Positions 1 to 9,191 of a stretch of 30,594 bases of DNA are shown piece after piece (the first letter of the stretch is position 1; each line of letters starts with the position of its first letter). The notes under the pieces were generated by a model that did no database searches, was not told the DNA's origin, and worked only from the letters and a program-made list of their open reading frames with translations. The DNA is from Pleurocapsa sp. MO_226.B13 (lineage in GTDB: Bacteria > Cyanobacteriota > Cyanobacteriia > Cyanobacteriales > Xenococcaceae): positions 1-30,594 of the forward strand of contig JASJEI010000052.1 in the NCBI GenBank assembly GCA_030064795.1, written 5' to 3'. A program made the position numbers and the translations under genes.

Positions 1-121
1 AGACGTAGCCCTAAAGGACTCGCGCTCGTCTAACGACTTGTGCCGCGAAGCCCTAAAGGACTAACTTCGTGTCGCAAATCCTTTAGGGCTTGCGCAACCG
101 CATCGCATGCTACGTCTCTAC
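1..121. repeat. Palindromic intergenic repeat cluster (MITE-like)
   Basis: AGACGTAGC at 1-9 is the inverted partner of GCTACGTCT at 109-117. Inside, the motif GCCCTAAAGGACT occurs directly at 8-20 and 49-61, and an inverted copy (ATCCTTTAGGGCT) lies near 78-90. The 15-mer GCCCTAAAGGACTCG at 8-22 recurs exactly at 16247-16261, and the GCTACGTCTCTAC end resembles the palindrome at 15138-15165. No reading frame is evident. The nested palindromes and recurrence elsewhere suggest a small non-autonomous repeat family; the left boundary is cut by the window edge. Confidence 0.6.
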
Positions 122-152
122 AGTTGTTATTCGTCGATCGTTAGTTAGTTCT

Positions 153-1067
153 TTACCAGTCATCTGCTTCAGTTTGCCTTTCCAATAAAGAAATAGCCAA
201 TGCGATCGCTTTTTTAATTCCTGGGTCAGTTTCTTTAGTTAAAGCAGTTTGTAATGACTCTAGAGAGTTGCGATCGCCAATTTTCATTAAAGATAAAGCG
301 GAGGATTTACGGGTTTCCCCTTCTGGATGAGTCAGCAATTCCAACAAACGGGGAATAGCTGGCTGATACTTTAAGTTACCCAAAACCGCTGCTGCTTCAC
401 TACGAACCTCAACTGCATCATCATTTAGAGATTTCACTAAGAGATCTAAAGCCTGAGTATCGTCACGATTTTCTTCGGCGACTTTAGCGATCGCTCCTAC
501 CACTGCCGCTCGAACTTCAGGAGAATCTGAATCATAGGCAGCATATAGTTTTTCTTTCGCTTTTGCACCAATAAATGCCAATGCCCAAGCAGCATGACCC
601 TTATTACTTTCTGTAGAATCTGGAGAAGCCAGGATCTCTAGCAAGGGATCTACAGAAGCTTCTCCAGTGCGAGCTAATGCCCCGATTGCAGAGGCTTGTA
701 CTACTGTATCGGGGTCGTTTAGTAGTGCATAGATCAAATGGGGAACAGCTTTGGGGTCTTCAATTAAGGTCAGAGTCTTGCCCGCTGCCCTTCTGACTAC
801 TACGTTGCTATGGTGTAGTAAAGCCTCAATTAATGGTTCTACAGCAGGCTGTCCGATAACTTTGCCTAGGGTTTCTGCATAGTACAATCTAACTAGACCC
901 CTGGTATCACCCAGGCATTCGATCATTTCCCCGATTAACTTTTGGTCGTTGCGGTCGAGAGTTCCCTGGGCAATAGCCCGATCTATATTGGCTCTGAGTT
1001 CGTCTGCCTCAGCATGAGAAATGGTTGGAATCTCGTCATGATTGACGGTGTTGGGCATATTATTCAT
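153..1067 (-). CDS. HEAT-like repeat protein (CpcE/NblB/IaiH superfamily)
   Basis: 304 residues built almost entirely of about 30-residue alpha-helical HEAT-like units from roughly residue 55 to the C-terminus, with recurring patterns such as AVEPLIEALLHHSNVVVRRA and LLKSLND-x-A-x-EVR. This is the PBS-lyase HEAT-like fold shared by the bilin lyase subunits CpcE/CpcF, the phycobilisome degradation protein NblB and the IaiH-type Fe-S assembly proteins. The fold is a protein-binding scaffold, and sequence alone does not decide among these roles. No phycobiliprotein gene is near, which weakens a dedicated lyase reading. The ATG begins one base after the TAA of the upstream 72-residue ORF, so translational coupling is likely; no strong Shine-Dalgarno is visible. 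It ends shortly after the repeat cluster at the window edge. Confidence 0.85.
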   Translation of the reverse strand: MNNMPNTVNHDEIPTISHAEADELRANIDRAIAQGTLDRNDQKLIGEMIECLGDTRGLVRLYYAETLGKVIGQPAVEPLIEALLHHSNVVVRRAAGKTLTLIEDPKAVPHLIYALLNDPDTVVQASAIGALARTGEASVDPLLEILASPDSTESNKGHAAWALAFIGAKAKEKLYAAYDSDSPEVRAAVVGAIAKVAEENRDDTQALDLLVKSLNDDAVEVRSEAAAVLGNLKYQPAIPRLLELLTHPEGETRKSSALSLMKIGDRNSLESLQTALTKETDPGIKKAIALAISLLERQTEADDW

Positions 1068-1068
1068 G

Positions 1069-1287
1069 TTAACTATTTGCAGTCAGATTGGCCTGTTGTT
1101 GGCGAATTCGGTCGAGCTTGGCATCGATCTCGGCAAGCTGTGGTTCTAACTTTGCCATTGCTGCTTTTTTAGAGAGCTTGGCTTTTTTGGCTGCTTCCAT
1201 AGTCTCGCTAATTAAACGCTCGCGATACTTTTCAAATTCAACAATAAGTTCTGCTAAATCTTCGGCTGTAACTGGAGTATCTGTCAT
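1069..1287 (-). CDS. Small coiled-coil protein upstream of the HEAT-repeat gene
   Basis: 72 residues, highly charged and predicted helical. Heptad-like spacing in KLEPQLAEIDAKLDRIRQQQ suggests a coiled coil, and residues 33-45 are rich in Lys and Ala. No signal peptide or membrane segment. I do not recognise a named family. Its TAA is separated by one base from the ATG of the HEAT-repeat gene, so the two almost surely share an mRNA and may be partners. A perfect 15-bp tandem duplication (1289-1318) lies just upstream of the ATG. No good Shine-Dalgarno is present; the leader is A/T rich. Confidence 0.75.
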   Translation of the reverse strand: MTDTPVTAEDLAELIVEFEKYRERLISETMEAAKKAKLSKKAAMAKLEPQLAEIDAKLDRIRQQQANLTANS

Positions 1288-1996
1288 CTTAATATTTATC
1301 TTTTTAATATTTATCTTTTAAAATCCGCGTTGTCAGACATTTTTATTTTGTTACCAATTTTCTCAGATTGCCAGCCAACAGTAAACTGTTATTCTCTAGT
1401 GACAAAATTTAGTCTGACCTTAATGAAATTATAAAATTACAAGCTATACTAATTATTGAAGATTGCAAAACCGCCTCTCTCTACAGAAGCAAAGAACAAT
1501 GAATATCTAAAGACAGCTAGTAACAGAATATAGCTTAACAAGACCTAACAGTCACTCCAGAGGCAACGGATTAGGCAAAGGCGAATTTTCTGTACCGCAA
1601 CTAAAAACATACTGAACTAGCGGTCGTAACAATAGCTTGTTTGCCAACAGCACTTAGACTATATGCTTTGTTAAATCAAAATAAGTTTTTAAGATAGTTG
1701 CTCAAAGGTTCGGCAATTACTTATCTATTACAGTAATTTCTTGCTGTACCGCAGCATCAATATATCTTATCATTATTTAACAATTAGCATTATAATAGGC
1801 ATCGTTGCCATCAGAAATTAGATTGGCTGCACAATATTCCCAAGACGGTTGAAATCAAAACCCAAGTGGTTAGATATGCACCATTCCCTGACCTCATTAA
1901 ATAGTACATAAACGACGATTATCCTAGATTGCGCTCTTATTGAGGGTAGGCTTGGCGATCGCGAGGTCACTATTAATCATAAGTATATAGACAAAA
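1288..1996. other. Divergent intergenic region upstream of EF-G; no gene seen
   Basis: About 700 bp between the minus-strand coiled-coil gene and the plus-strand EF-G gene. Both start here, so it must hold two promoters, but I cannot place a convincing -35/-10 pair. No ORF with a credible start is visible. One HIP1-like site (GGCGATCGCG) lies near 1953-1962. The leader before the EF-G ATG (TATATAGACAAAA) lacks a Shine-Dalgarno sequence. Confidence 0.5.
1289..1318. repeat. Perfect 15-bp tandem duplication
   Basis: TTAATATTTATCTTT occurs twice without a gap (1289-1303 and 1304-1318), directly upstream of the minus-strand ATG at 1287. On the coding strand it duplicates an AAAGATAAATATTAA leader segment, so it sits in the 5' untranslated region or promoter of the 72-residue gene. 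It probably arose by slippage. Confidence 0.8.
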
Positions 1997-4084
1997 ATGA
2001 AAGACCTTACTCGATATCGGAACATAGGCATCTTTGCTCACGTAGATGCTGGTAAAACAACAACCACTGAAAGAATTCTCAAACTTACTGGTAAGACTCA
2101 CAAGATTGGTGAGGTACATGAAGGGGAAGCAACAACTGACTTCATGGATCAGGAAAAAGAACGTGGTATTACTATTCAATCTGCTGCTACAAGCTGTTAC
2201 TGGAAAGATCATCAGCTAAACATTATTGATACTCCTGGTCACGTTGATTTTACTATCGAAGTTTACCGTTCTCTCAAGGTCTTAGATGGCGGTATTGGTG
2301 TGTTCTGCGGATCGGGTGGGGTTGAACCTCAGTCTGAGACTAATTGGCGTTATGCAAATGATTCTAAAGTAGCTCGAATCATCTACGTCAACAAGTTAGA
2401 TCGTACTGGTGCTGACTTTTATAGTGTAGTCAAGCAGATTGAGGAAATCTTGGCTGCTAAACCCTTAGTTATGGTCTTGCCAATCGGGATCGAAAACGAT
2501 TTTGTTGGGGTAGTCGATCTACTGACTCAAAAAGCCTGGGTCTGGGATGATTCTGGGGAGCCAGATAAATACGAGATTCAAGATGTTCCTGCCGACATGG
2601 TAGATGATGTGGAAACCTACCGCGAACAGCTAATCGAAACTGCGATCGAGCAAGACGATGATTTGATGGAAAAATATCTCGAAGGCGAAGAACTTTCTGT
2701 CGATGAAATCAAAGCTTGTATCCGTAAAGGAACTCGCGAATTGGCTTTCTTCCCCACCTATTGCGGTTCTTCTTTTAAAAATAAAGGGGTACAGCTAGTA
2801 TTAGATGCGGTAGTAGATTATTTACCTAACCCCACAGAAGTCAATCCGCAACCAGAAATCGATTTAGAAGGACACGAAACTGGTGAATATGCCATTGTCG
2901 ATCCTGAGAAACCCTTGCGTGCTTTGGCATTCAAAATTATGGACGATCGCTATGGTGCGTTGACTTTTACTCGGATCTACTCTGGTACGTTGAATAAGGG
3001 CGAATCTGTCCTAGATACTGCTACTGGTAAAACTGAACGTGTCGGACGGATGGTAGAAATGCACGCGGACTCCCGCGAAGAAATTAGTTCTGCTCAAGCA
3101 GGAGATATTATTGCGATCGTGGGTCTAAAGAACGTGCAAACGGGTCACACTCTCTGCGATCCTAAAGATCCCGCAACTCTAGAGCCTATGGTCTTCCCCG
3201 ATCCTGTAATCTCCATTGCTGTTACGCCTAAAAATAAAGGTGCTTCTGAGAAAATGGGCGTTGCTCTGAGCAAAATGGTACAGGAAGATCCTTCCTTTTA
3301 TGTGGAAACCGACTACGAAAGTGGCGAAACTATAATCAAAGGGATGGGCGAACTCCACTTAGACATTAAGGTGGATATTCTCAAACGGACTCATGGCGTG
3401 GAAGTAGAAGTAGGTAAGCCTCAAGTAGCTTATCGCGAGTCGATCACTAAAATGATTACCGATAGCTATACCCACAAGAAACAGTCTGGTGGTTCTGGTC
3501 AGTTTGGTAAGATTGACTATACTGTCGAACCTGGCGAACCTGGTTCTGGCTTTGAATTTGAGTCCAAAGTTACTGGTGGTAACGTCCCCAGAGAATTTTG
3601 GCCCGCAGTGGAAAAAGGCTTTGCTAATAGTCTAGAAAAAGGTGTTTTAGCAGGATTCCCCTTGGTAGATGTTAAAATCACCCTCAATGATGGGGCGTTC
3701 CACCCTGTAGACTCCAGCGCGATCGCCTTTGAAATTGCTGCTAAATCTGGTTATCGTCAGTCGATTCCTAAAGCAGGACCTCAAATATTAGAGCCGATCA
3801 TGAACGTAGACGTATTTACCCCTGAAGATCATATGGGAGATGTCATTGGCGACCTCAACCGCCGTCGTGGAATGATCAAGTCTCAAAACTCTACTCCTAT
3901 GGGCGTTCGCATCAAGGCTGACGTACCCTTGAGCGAAATGTTTGGTTACATTGGTGATCTACGTACCATGACTTCTGGTCGCGGACAATTCTCCATGGAA
4001 TTCAATAACTATGCACCATGTCCGAAGAACGTTGCTGATGAAGTTATCGCCGAAGCCAAAGCACGTCAAGAAGCGAAAGCATAG
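1997..4084 (+). CDS. fusA: Elongation factor G, stand-alone paralogue (Slr1463-like)
   Basis: 695 residues, full EF-G length. It is the GTPase that drives mRNA-tRNA translocation on the ribosome. GTP-binding motifs are AHVDAGKT (14-21), RGIT (56-59), DTPGH (78-82) and NKLD (132-135); domains II-V follow, ending near [17 protein letters not shown]. The start [19 protein letters not shown] differs from the str-operon EF-G type (MAR-x-x-PL-x-x-x-RNIGI) and is close to the second EF-G type found in Vibrio and Shewanella. No rpsL, rpsG or tufA is adjacent, so this is a separately located paralogue. Cys104 and Cys241 sit one residue from the Cys105/Cys242 pair that I recall being reported as the redox disulfide of Synechocystis Slr1463. 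A terminator follows. Confidence 0.95.
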   Translation: MKDLTRYRNIGIFAHVDAGKTTTTERILKLTGKTHKIGEVHEGEATTDFMDQEKERGITIQSAATSCYWKDHQLNIIDTPGHVDFTIEVYRSLKVLDGGIGVFCGSGGVEPQSETNWRYANDSKVARIIYVNKLDRTGADFYSVVKQIEEILAAKPLVMVLPIGIENDFVGVVDLLTQKAWVWDDSGEPDKYEIQDVPADMVDDVETYREQLIETAIEQDDDLMEKYLEGEELSVDEIKACIRKGTRELAFFPTYCGSSFKNKGVQLVLDAVVDYLPNPTEVNPQPEIDLEGHETGEYAIVDPEKPLRALAFKIMDDRYGALTFTRIYSGTLNKGESVLDTATGKTERVGRMVEMHADSREEISSAQAGDIIAIVGLKNVQTGHTLCDPKDPATLEPMVFPDPVISIAVTPKNKGASEKMGVALSKMVQEDPSFYVETDYESGETIIKGMGELHLDIKVDILKRTHGVEVEVGKPQVAYRESITKMITDSYTHKKQSGGSGQFGKIDYTVEPGEPGSGFEFESKVTGGNVPREFWPAVEKGFANSLEKGVLAGFPLVDVKITLNDGAFHPVDSSAIAFEIAAKSGYRQSIPKAGPQILEPIMNVDVFTPEDHMGDVIGDLNRRRGMIKSQNSTPMGVRIKADVPLSEMFGYIGDLRTMTSGRGQFSMEFNNYAPCPKNVADEVIAEAKARQEAKA

Positions 4085-4159
4085 AATGATGGTTAGTTTG
4101 AGTTGAGAGTAGATGGTAGGACTGTCTTAAACTCTAAGCTCTAAGCCTTTTAGCTTAAG

Positions 4160-4193
4160 TCCCGTCTGGTATCGATTATCAGGCGGGATTTTT
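4160..4193 (+). terminator. Rho-independent terminator of the EF-G gene
   Basis: TCCCGTCT (4160-4167) pairs with AGGCGGGA (4181-4188) with one G-T pair, followed directly by TTTTT. It lies 76 bp after the EF-G stop and ahead of the DUF29-like gene. Confidence 0.75.
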
Positions 4194-4245
4194 GCCGATA
4201 AAACTATAATTACAATATAAATTAGACTTTGATTTCCAAAAGTTA

Positions 4246-4722
4246 ATGGAAGAAATTCTAGAATTAAAGGAAAAACTATATCAAGGAGATATTGCAGCTG
4301 CGATCGCAATTTGTGATGAGTTAGAAACGATGGGAAGACAGGATAAAATTAACACTTTAGAAAGTTTTCTCGTAGTTATAATAATTCATCTCATCAAAAT
4401 TCAAGTGGAAAATAGAGTTACCGCAAGCTGGATAGAATCAATTAGAAATAGCCTCTTAGAAATTAAAGACCGCAACCAACTCGGCAAGAAATCTCACTAT
4501 ATAAAACGAGGTGGTTGGTCAGAATCTTACGAAAATAAATTGTATCGAGCAATTATCAAGGCTTCAAAAGAGGTTGCTGGAGGAATGGAAATTAAAGATT
4601 TAAAAGCCAAAATAAATCACGAGCCTTTGAAAAACAAGACTCTAGATTTACTAGACTTGATTTATACTTCGTCTGAAGAAGAGATTGTAGAATCATTGAA
4701 CGAAGAATCTCTTTTGTTATAG
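4246..4722 (+). CDS. DUF29-like protein
   Basis: 158 residues. The middle part, with ETMGRQDKINTLESFLVVII followed by a HLIKIQ and a SWIESIRNS segment, matches the DUF29 pattern (an E-x-MGR-x-x-x-x-x-L-x-x-x-L-x-x-x-x-HLLK core followed by a SW-x-x-x-I-x-x-x-R segment). DUF29 proteins are all-helical, abundant in cyanobacteria and of unknown function; many are annotated near toxin or mobile genes, but no partner is visible here. The N-terminus differs from typical members, which start with a Y-x-x-D-x-x-x-W segment, so this may be a divergent or truncated member. No signal peptide or membrane helix. It stands alone between the EF-G terminator and the convergent antiporter gene. Confidence 0.7.
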   Translation: MEEILELKEKLYQGDIAAAIAICDELETMGRQDKINTLESFLVVIIIHLIKIQVENRVTASWIESIRNSLLEIKDRNQLGKKSHYIKRGGWSESYENKLYRAIIKASKEVAGGMEIKDLKAKINHEPLKNKTLDLLDLIYTSSEEEIVESLNEESLLL

Positions 4723-4920
4723 AATTTCTTAATCGTAGATCGCTGCGGATTCTCCGTTACTTGTTAGATCGGGTTCGGATAAAGAGTTCAAATTAGCTAG
4801 ATCGAGTAGGAAGTAGTAAGAAGGGAGTAGGAAGTTTTTTAGTTCTAGTTATAGATAGTTCATGGATACATTTTGTATTTAAAGCAATTATCCGAACTTA
4901 ATGTTATTTGTCTTTGATTT

Positions 4921-6663
4921 CTATTCCTCTTGACTTTTATTAACAAAATCTCTAACGCTGAGATAGCGGTGTGTACGAATAGCTTGCAACACCACATTTA
5001 CTTCCTCTTGATTTTCCCCTAGAGTACCGAGAATTTGTCTTCCCATTTCTAAAGCCGCTTCAAATTCTGGCTGTACTACTTCATTGGCTCCCATTTTAGT
5101 CAACAAGTCGATTTCGCGATCGCTATGGGAACGAGCGACAATATCGATTTTGGGATTGATTTCAACTGCTTGTTTGAGCAAAATACGAGTACTAGAGGGG
5201 TCGGGTAGAGCGATCGCCAGTGCTTGGGCTTTTTCTAGATGAGCTTTGCTTAAAACTAGTTCGGAATCGGCATCGCCAAAAATATAGGGAATCTTTTCTT
5301 GACGCAAACGTCTGACAGCAGCCTCGCTATTTTCAATTACTAAGATGGGATAACCGCGATCGCTCAAAACTCTGACGATTACTTTTCCAACTCTGCCGTA
5401 ACCTGCTACTACTATATGATTGTTAATAGTTTCTGGGACAGATATGCCTCTATTTTGCTGTTGACGTTCCAAATAATTGGCAATTATCGGTACGATTGCT
5501 AGTTTTTGAGCGATTTCAGGCGAGAATTTCATCCCAATAGGAGTTATAACCAGAGTGATCGCCGTGGTTCCAATGAGCAGGTTGTATTGTTCTGGACTGA
5601 TAAAACCTAATTTTTCACCCATCACGGCCAAAACAAAAGAAAATTCCCCAATTTGATTTAATCCCAAGCTAGCAATGACAGCGGTTTTAAAAGAATAACC
5701 AAACCGCCAAATAATTGGAAAGACAATGCCAGCTTTACCCAACATCACCAGGGTAACTAAACCGATAATGACACCAAAATTGCTCCAAAGAGTATTGGGA
5801 TCGATCAGCATTCCAATAGAAGCAAAAAACAAGCTGGCAAAGGTATCGCGTAACGGGATTATTTTTGCTAAAGCCCGATCCGAATAATCAATTTCAGAAA
5901 TAGTCAAGCCTGCTACAAAAGCTCCCATTTCAATGGACAAACCCAAACTAGCGGTAACTAATGCTACTCCCAAACACAGAGCAATTACTGTTAACAAAAA
6001 CAACTCGCTATTTTCAGTTTTTGAGACTATGGTCATAATACGGGGAATAATCCAATAGCCCGCAGCGATCGCACTAGCAAAAAATAACACCACTTTAATT
6101 ATTGCAGCCAGTAAAGCTGGAACTAAATTATCTGGTCGATCTAAAGCAGGTAACACCGCCAGCATTAATCCCAAAGCTAAGTCTTGGGCAATCAAGATCG
6201 CTAACATTACCTGACCGTGAATTGTATTGACCTCACCTCTTTCGGTTAAAGTTTTTAAGACTACCGCTGTAGAAGAAAGAGATAAAACCGCCCCCATAAA
6301 AATTCCTTTGATTGGGGTTTCTACCCAACCTAGTAAAGTAGTCGATATCGCTACCAAGACAATGGTTAGACCAATTTCTAACAAGCTGCCCTTAACAGCA
6401 ATATCTTGAACTCGTTTTATTTCTGCTAGGGAAAATTCGACTCCCAAAGCAAAAAGTAAAAAAGCAACGCCAATTTCCGCCAAGGACTTGATTTCTTCGA
6501 TCTGGGTAATTAGACCCAAGCCAAAAGGCCCAATGATTAAGCCACAAGCCAAATAACCGAGTAAAACTGGCTGACGTAGACGATGGGCAAGAAAGCCTCC
6601 TAATGCTGACGAACCTAAGACAGTGGTGATATCAAAAACAAAGGTATTATCTACTCCAGCCAT
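4921..6663 (-). CDS. CPA2-family cation:proton antiporter with TrkA-N domain (KefB/NhaS type)
   Basis: 580 residues. Residues about 8-385 form a polytopic Na+/H+ exchanger domain with a dozen or so hydrophobic segments, including the CPA2 motif IAQDLALG with the conserved Gln160-Asp161, and GLNQIGEFSFVLA. A C-terminal cytoplasmic TrkA-N (RCK) domain follows from about residue 415, with Rossmann motif GYGRVG at 421-426 and a nucleotide-binding acidic residue in LVIEN. Proteins of this layout exchange K+ or Na+ for protons across the plasma or thylakoid membrane, gated by nucleotide binding. Ion specificity cannot be read from sequence. The ATG at 6663 is chosen because the first hydrophobic segment starts right after it. 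Monocistronic by spacing. Confidence 0.9.
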   Translation of the reverse strand: MAGVDNTFVFDITTVLGSSALGGFLAHRLRQPVLLGYLACGLIIGPFGLGLITQIEEIKSLAEIGVAFLLFALGVEFSLAEIKRVQDIAVKGSLLEIGLTIVLVAISTTLLGWVETPIKGIFMGAVLSLSSTAVVLKTLTERGEVNTIHGQVMLAILIAQDLALGLMLAVLPALDRPDNLVPALLAAIIKVVLFFASAIAAGYWIIPRIMTIVSKTENSELFLLTVIALCLGVALVTASLGLSIEMGAFVAGLTISEIDYSDRALAKIIPLRDTFASLFFASIGMLIDPNTLWSNFGVIIGLVTLVMLGKAGIVFPIIWRFGYSFKTAVIASLGLNQIGEFSFVLAVMGEKLGFISPEQYNLLIGTTAITLVITPIGMKFSPEIAQKLAIVPIIANYLERQQQNRGISVPETINNHIVVAGYGRVGKVIVRVLSDRGYPILVIENSEAAVRRLRQEKIPYIFGDADSELVLSKAHLEKAQALAIALPDPSSTRILLKQAVEINPKIDIVARSHSDREIDLLTKMGANEVVQPEFEAALEMGRQILGTLGENQEEVNVVLQAIRTHRYLSVRDFVNKSQEE

Positions 6664-6969
6664 TTGTTTGAATATTTAAATTGCTAAAAAGATTAAGAGA
6701 ATAAAAAAGTTTTTTCAGGATAGATTTGAGGTTGAGTTTTACTTGATGAGACCGAGATCGGGAGATTCAAAGATTTTTTGCTCGCTTATCGCGCATTTTA
6801 AGATAGTTATTTACTCTTTTTATACTGAATTAAACGGAAAAGATCAAAATTAGATTTTCTTAAATTAAGATAAAATACAAAAAATAATGATCCAAATAGT
6901 TCTTAGTTCTTAGTCCTTGGTCTTTAGTTGCTCCCTACCCTTTATTCATTGTTCCTTCTCCTCCCCTGC

Positions 6970-6992
6970 TACATGCGGAATTACGCCTTTGT
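6970..6992. repeat. 23-bp dispersed repeat, inverted copy at 16223-16245
   Basis: TACATGCGGAATTACGCCTT plus TGT at 6970-6992 is the exact reverse complement of 16223-16245. A 23-base exact match over 9 kb in intergenic DNA indicates a dispersed repeat family. Confidence 0.75.
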
Positions 6993-7045
6993 CCTGCCTA
7001 TCTGTAGCTAACTTTAAAGTATTTCAGATGAAATCAAAAATAAAT

Positions 7046-7084
7046 TAAACAAAAAACAGGGAGACACTGATATGACTCCCTGTT
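7046..7084 (-). terminator. Rho-independent terminator of the glycosyltransferase gene
   Basis: AACAGGGAG (7055-7063) pairs perfectly with CTCCCTGTT (7076-7084) around a 12-base loop. On the minus strand the hairpin is followed by a T-rich tract (complement of AAACAAAAAA at 7047-7056). It lies 43 bp after the stop codon at 7128. Confidence 0.85.
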
Positions 7085-7127
7085 AATTTAATTAGATAGG
7101 CAAACAGATCTTGTTAGTGGATTGAGA

Positions 7128-8402
7128 TTAGACCGCAGGTACGAGTAAACCTAATCCTTGGTGTAGATTATTTAACTCTGATAGATATTGCTGGTCTAGT
7201 TGGCTAGCAACGCCATCCCAACTAAATTTAGTTTCTACTCTTTTTCTAGCGTTATTTCCTAGTTGTTCGGCCCATTCTGGATTGGAGAGAATCGAATCAA
7301 TTGCTTTGGCAAAAGCAACTTCGTCCTGTGGAGGTACGAGAAGCCCAGTTTCTCGATCTTCTACAGAGAATTTCAAACCGCCTACTTTGGATGCGATTAC
7401 GGGAGTTCTAGAAGCCATTGCCTCGATAGCTACTAGACCGAAGGGTTCGTAGTGACTGGGAACAACACAGACATCCGCAGCAGCATAGTAGGATGCCAAT
7501 TCTTGATGTTGTACTCGACCGGTAAATGTGGTGATGTCTTCAATTCCTAATTCCTTGACAATACTGGCGATCCGTTCTTTTTCTAGACCATCTTTGGCTT
7601 GTGGAGTGTAACCACCAACAATCATCAATTTGAGGTTTTCGTGGCGTTTGACCTCTTTCTGGGCAACTGCTCTGACTAAGGTTTCGATTCCTTTGCGTCG
7701 ATCGAAACGTCCCGCATACATTACCAGCTTTTCTTCTGGTTTGATTCCTATTTTAGCTCTACCCTCTGCACGGTCGATACTGCCAAAACAATCAATGTTA
7801 GTACCACAAGGAATAACAGTAATATTACCTTTTTGGGATACTAGCGATCGCATATGCTCTTGCTCTTGGGGAGATGTGGCAACGATCGCGTCTGCGGTTT
7901 CCAGACATTGCTTTTCAATGCGAAGGCGAGTTTTAGCAATCAAAGGGATGGTAGTTATCGAACGGTATTTTACTGCCCCTAATGAGTGATATGTGTGTAG
8001 GTGTTGCACCTTCTGGAGCTTTTTGATTTCCATTCCCACCCAGGCAGAAAGCCAATAGTTTGTATGGATCAAGTGGTAAATGGTTCTTTGTTGATGCTGA
8101 AAATCCAGAAACGCCTGTACAAATTCTGGTAAATGATTAAAAATTTTTTGTCTGGCGACAAACTTTTGTGGGCCTGCTGTCAAACGAATTGTCCTACAGT
8201 TTGGGCTATGCTGTACAATCTCTGCTTGGTCTGCGTTACTGCGACGAGTAAACATATCTACTTGCCAACCTTGACGAGCTAATGCTTCTCCGATCTCTCT
8301 AACGTAGACATTCTGACCACCTGCTTCTTCTTTACCAATATCTATAGCAGGGTCCCCGTGAACCGAGATTAAAGCAACCTTTCCTCTACTTTTGGATAAC
8401 AT
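7128..8402 (-). CDS. GT4 glycosyltransferase, sucrose-phosphate-synthase-like
   Basis: 424 residues, a minimal GT-B enzyme with two Rossmann domains. The glycine loop GGQNVYV (28-34) is the hallmark of the sucrose synthase / sucrose-phosphate synthase / MshA branch of GT4. GRFDRRKG (231-238) supplies the Arg and Lys that bind the nucleotide-sugar phosphates, and EPFGLVAIE (319-327) is the E-x7-E donor-site motif. The length matches the short single-domain cyanobacterial SPS-like enzymes that lack the phosphatase-like C-terminal domain. Likely donor is a UDP- or ADP-glucose; sucrose-6-phosphate synthesis (osmoprotection) is an inference, not shown. No sucrose-phosphate phosphatase is adjacent. 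Own terminator and a 315-bp upstream gap suggest a single-gene unit. Confidence 0.85.
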   Translation of the reverse strand: MLSKSRGKVALISVHGDPAIDIGKEEAGGQNVYVREIGEALARQGWQVDMFTRRSNADQAEIVQHSPNCRTIRLTAGPQKFVARQKIFNHLPEFVQAFLDFQHQQRTIYHLIHTNYWLSAWVGMEIKKLQKVQHLHTYHSLGAVKYRSITTIPLIAKTRLRIEKQCLETADAIVATSPQEQEHMRSLVSQKGNITVIPCGTNIDCFGSIDRAEGRAKIGIKPEEKLVMYAGRFDRRKGIETLVRAVAQKEVKRHENLKLMIVGGYTPQAKDGLEKERIASIVKELGIEDITTFTGRVQHQELASYYAAADVCVVPSHYEPFGLVAIEAMASRTPVIASKVGGLKFSVEDRETGLLVPPQDEVAFAKAIDSILSNPEWAEQLGNNARKRVETKFSWDGVASQLDQQYLSELNNLHQGLGLLVPAV

Positions 8403-8717
8403 GACTGGTGGATTTACTTTTATTAATCAATTTATATGGTTTATTCTGATATAACCATCTTATTAACACGCTTATAAAAACGCATCTTTCCTCAGTTATA
8501 AGTCTTTGGTTAGACTCTCCTTAACTATCTTAAGATTTGCTTAATATTTGTCAAATACCCGTAAAAATAGATAAGACTCGATAGTTTATATTTAGCTATT
8601 AACTTAATTAATAGTAGCTAAAAACTGTAATCATATGTTTTTCATCAATTATAGAGCAATATTAAACCTTTAATCGCCATAGTTCGTTAACCTAGTTTTG
8701 TATTTTTTAGCTAAAAA
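8403..8717. other. Intergenic region between glycosyltransferase and dut; no gene
   Basis: 315 bp, A/T rich. It should hold the glycosyltransferase promoter. The only local structure is the A/T palindrome TTTTTAGCTAAAAA (about 8705-8718) at the dut stop codon, with related TAGCTAAAAAC at 8617-8627. No credible ORF. Confidence 0.4.
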
Positions 8718-9161
8718 CTACGATTGTTGCTTAGTTTCTCCTGTCGAGCCAAAACCTTTATTACCCCTTGAAGTGCGATTAAGTTCTCGAACTACTGTTA
8801 CTTTGGGTAAAATAATAGAAGCAATAACCATCTGGGCAATTTTCATTCCAGGAATCACTTGAAATACTTTTTTGCCATGATTAATTAAAATGACTCCAAT
8901 CTCTCCTCGATAGCCAGCGTCAATAGTTCCAGGGGAATTTAGTACCGTAACTGAATGCTTTAAGGCTAATCCGCTACGAGGACGTATTTGGGCTTCGGTG
9001 TTTGCAGGTAGTGCGATCGCAATTCCTGTTTCGATCAGTTTTGTCTCTCCTGGTGAGATACTCGCTTCCTCAATAGAAAATAGATCTAATCCTGCATCTC
9101 CTGGATGAGCGTAACAGGGAATAATTGCTGCTGGATTGAGTTTGACAATTTCGATTTCCAT
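8718..9161 (-). CDS. dut: Deoxyuridine 5'-triphosphate nucleotidohydrolase (dUTPase)
   Basis: 147 residues, typical length for a homotrimeric dUTPase. It hydrolyses dUTP to dUMP and pyrophosphate, keeping uracil out of DNA and supplying dUMP for thymidylate synthesis. All five family motifs are present in order: DAGLDL (22-27), RPRSGLA (60-66), [13 protein letters not shown] (78-90) with the catalytic Asp and stacking Tyr, MKIAQMV (106-112), and the C-terminal arm [10 protein letters not shown] (132-141) that closes over the substrate. It lies 30 bp downstream of the exported-protein gene on the same strand, so co-transcription is likely although the functions look unrelated. Confidence 0.95.
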   Translation of the reverse strand: MEIEIVKLNPAAIIPCYAHPGDAGLDLFSIEEASISPGETKLIETGIAIALPANTEAQIRPRSGLALKHSVTVLNSPGTIDAGYRGEIGVILINHGKKVFQVIPGMKIAQMVIASIILPKVTVVRELNRTSRGNKGFGSTGETKQQS

Positions 9162-9191
9162 AAGCTGTCTAGATAGAGCGTTATTTTTCTG

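Larger units (their letters stand above)
6664..7127. other. Intergenic region with a shared 23-bp repeat; no gene
   Basis: Holds the promoter side of the antiporter gene, a pyrimidine-rich degenerate tract (about 6898-6965, units such as TTCTTAGTCCTTGGTC), the 23-bp repeat at 6970-6992, and the terminator of the glycosyltransferase at 7046-7084. No ORF with a credible start was found. Confidence 0.5.
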
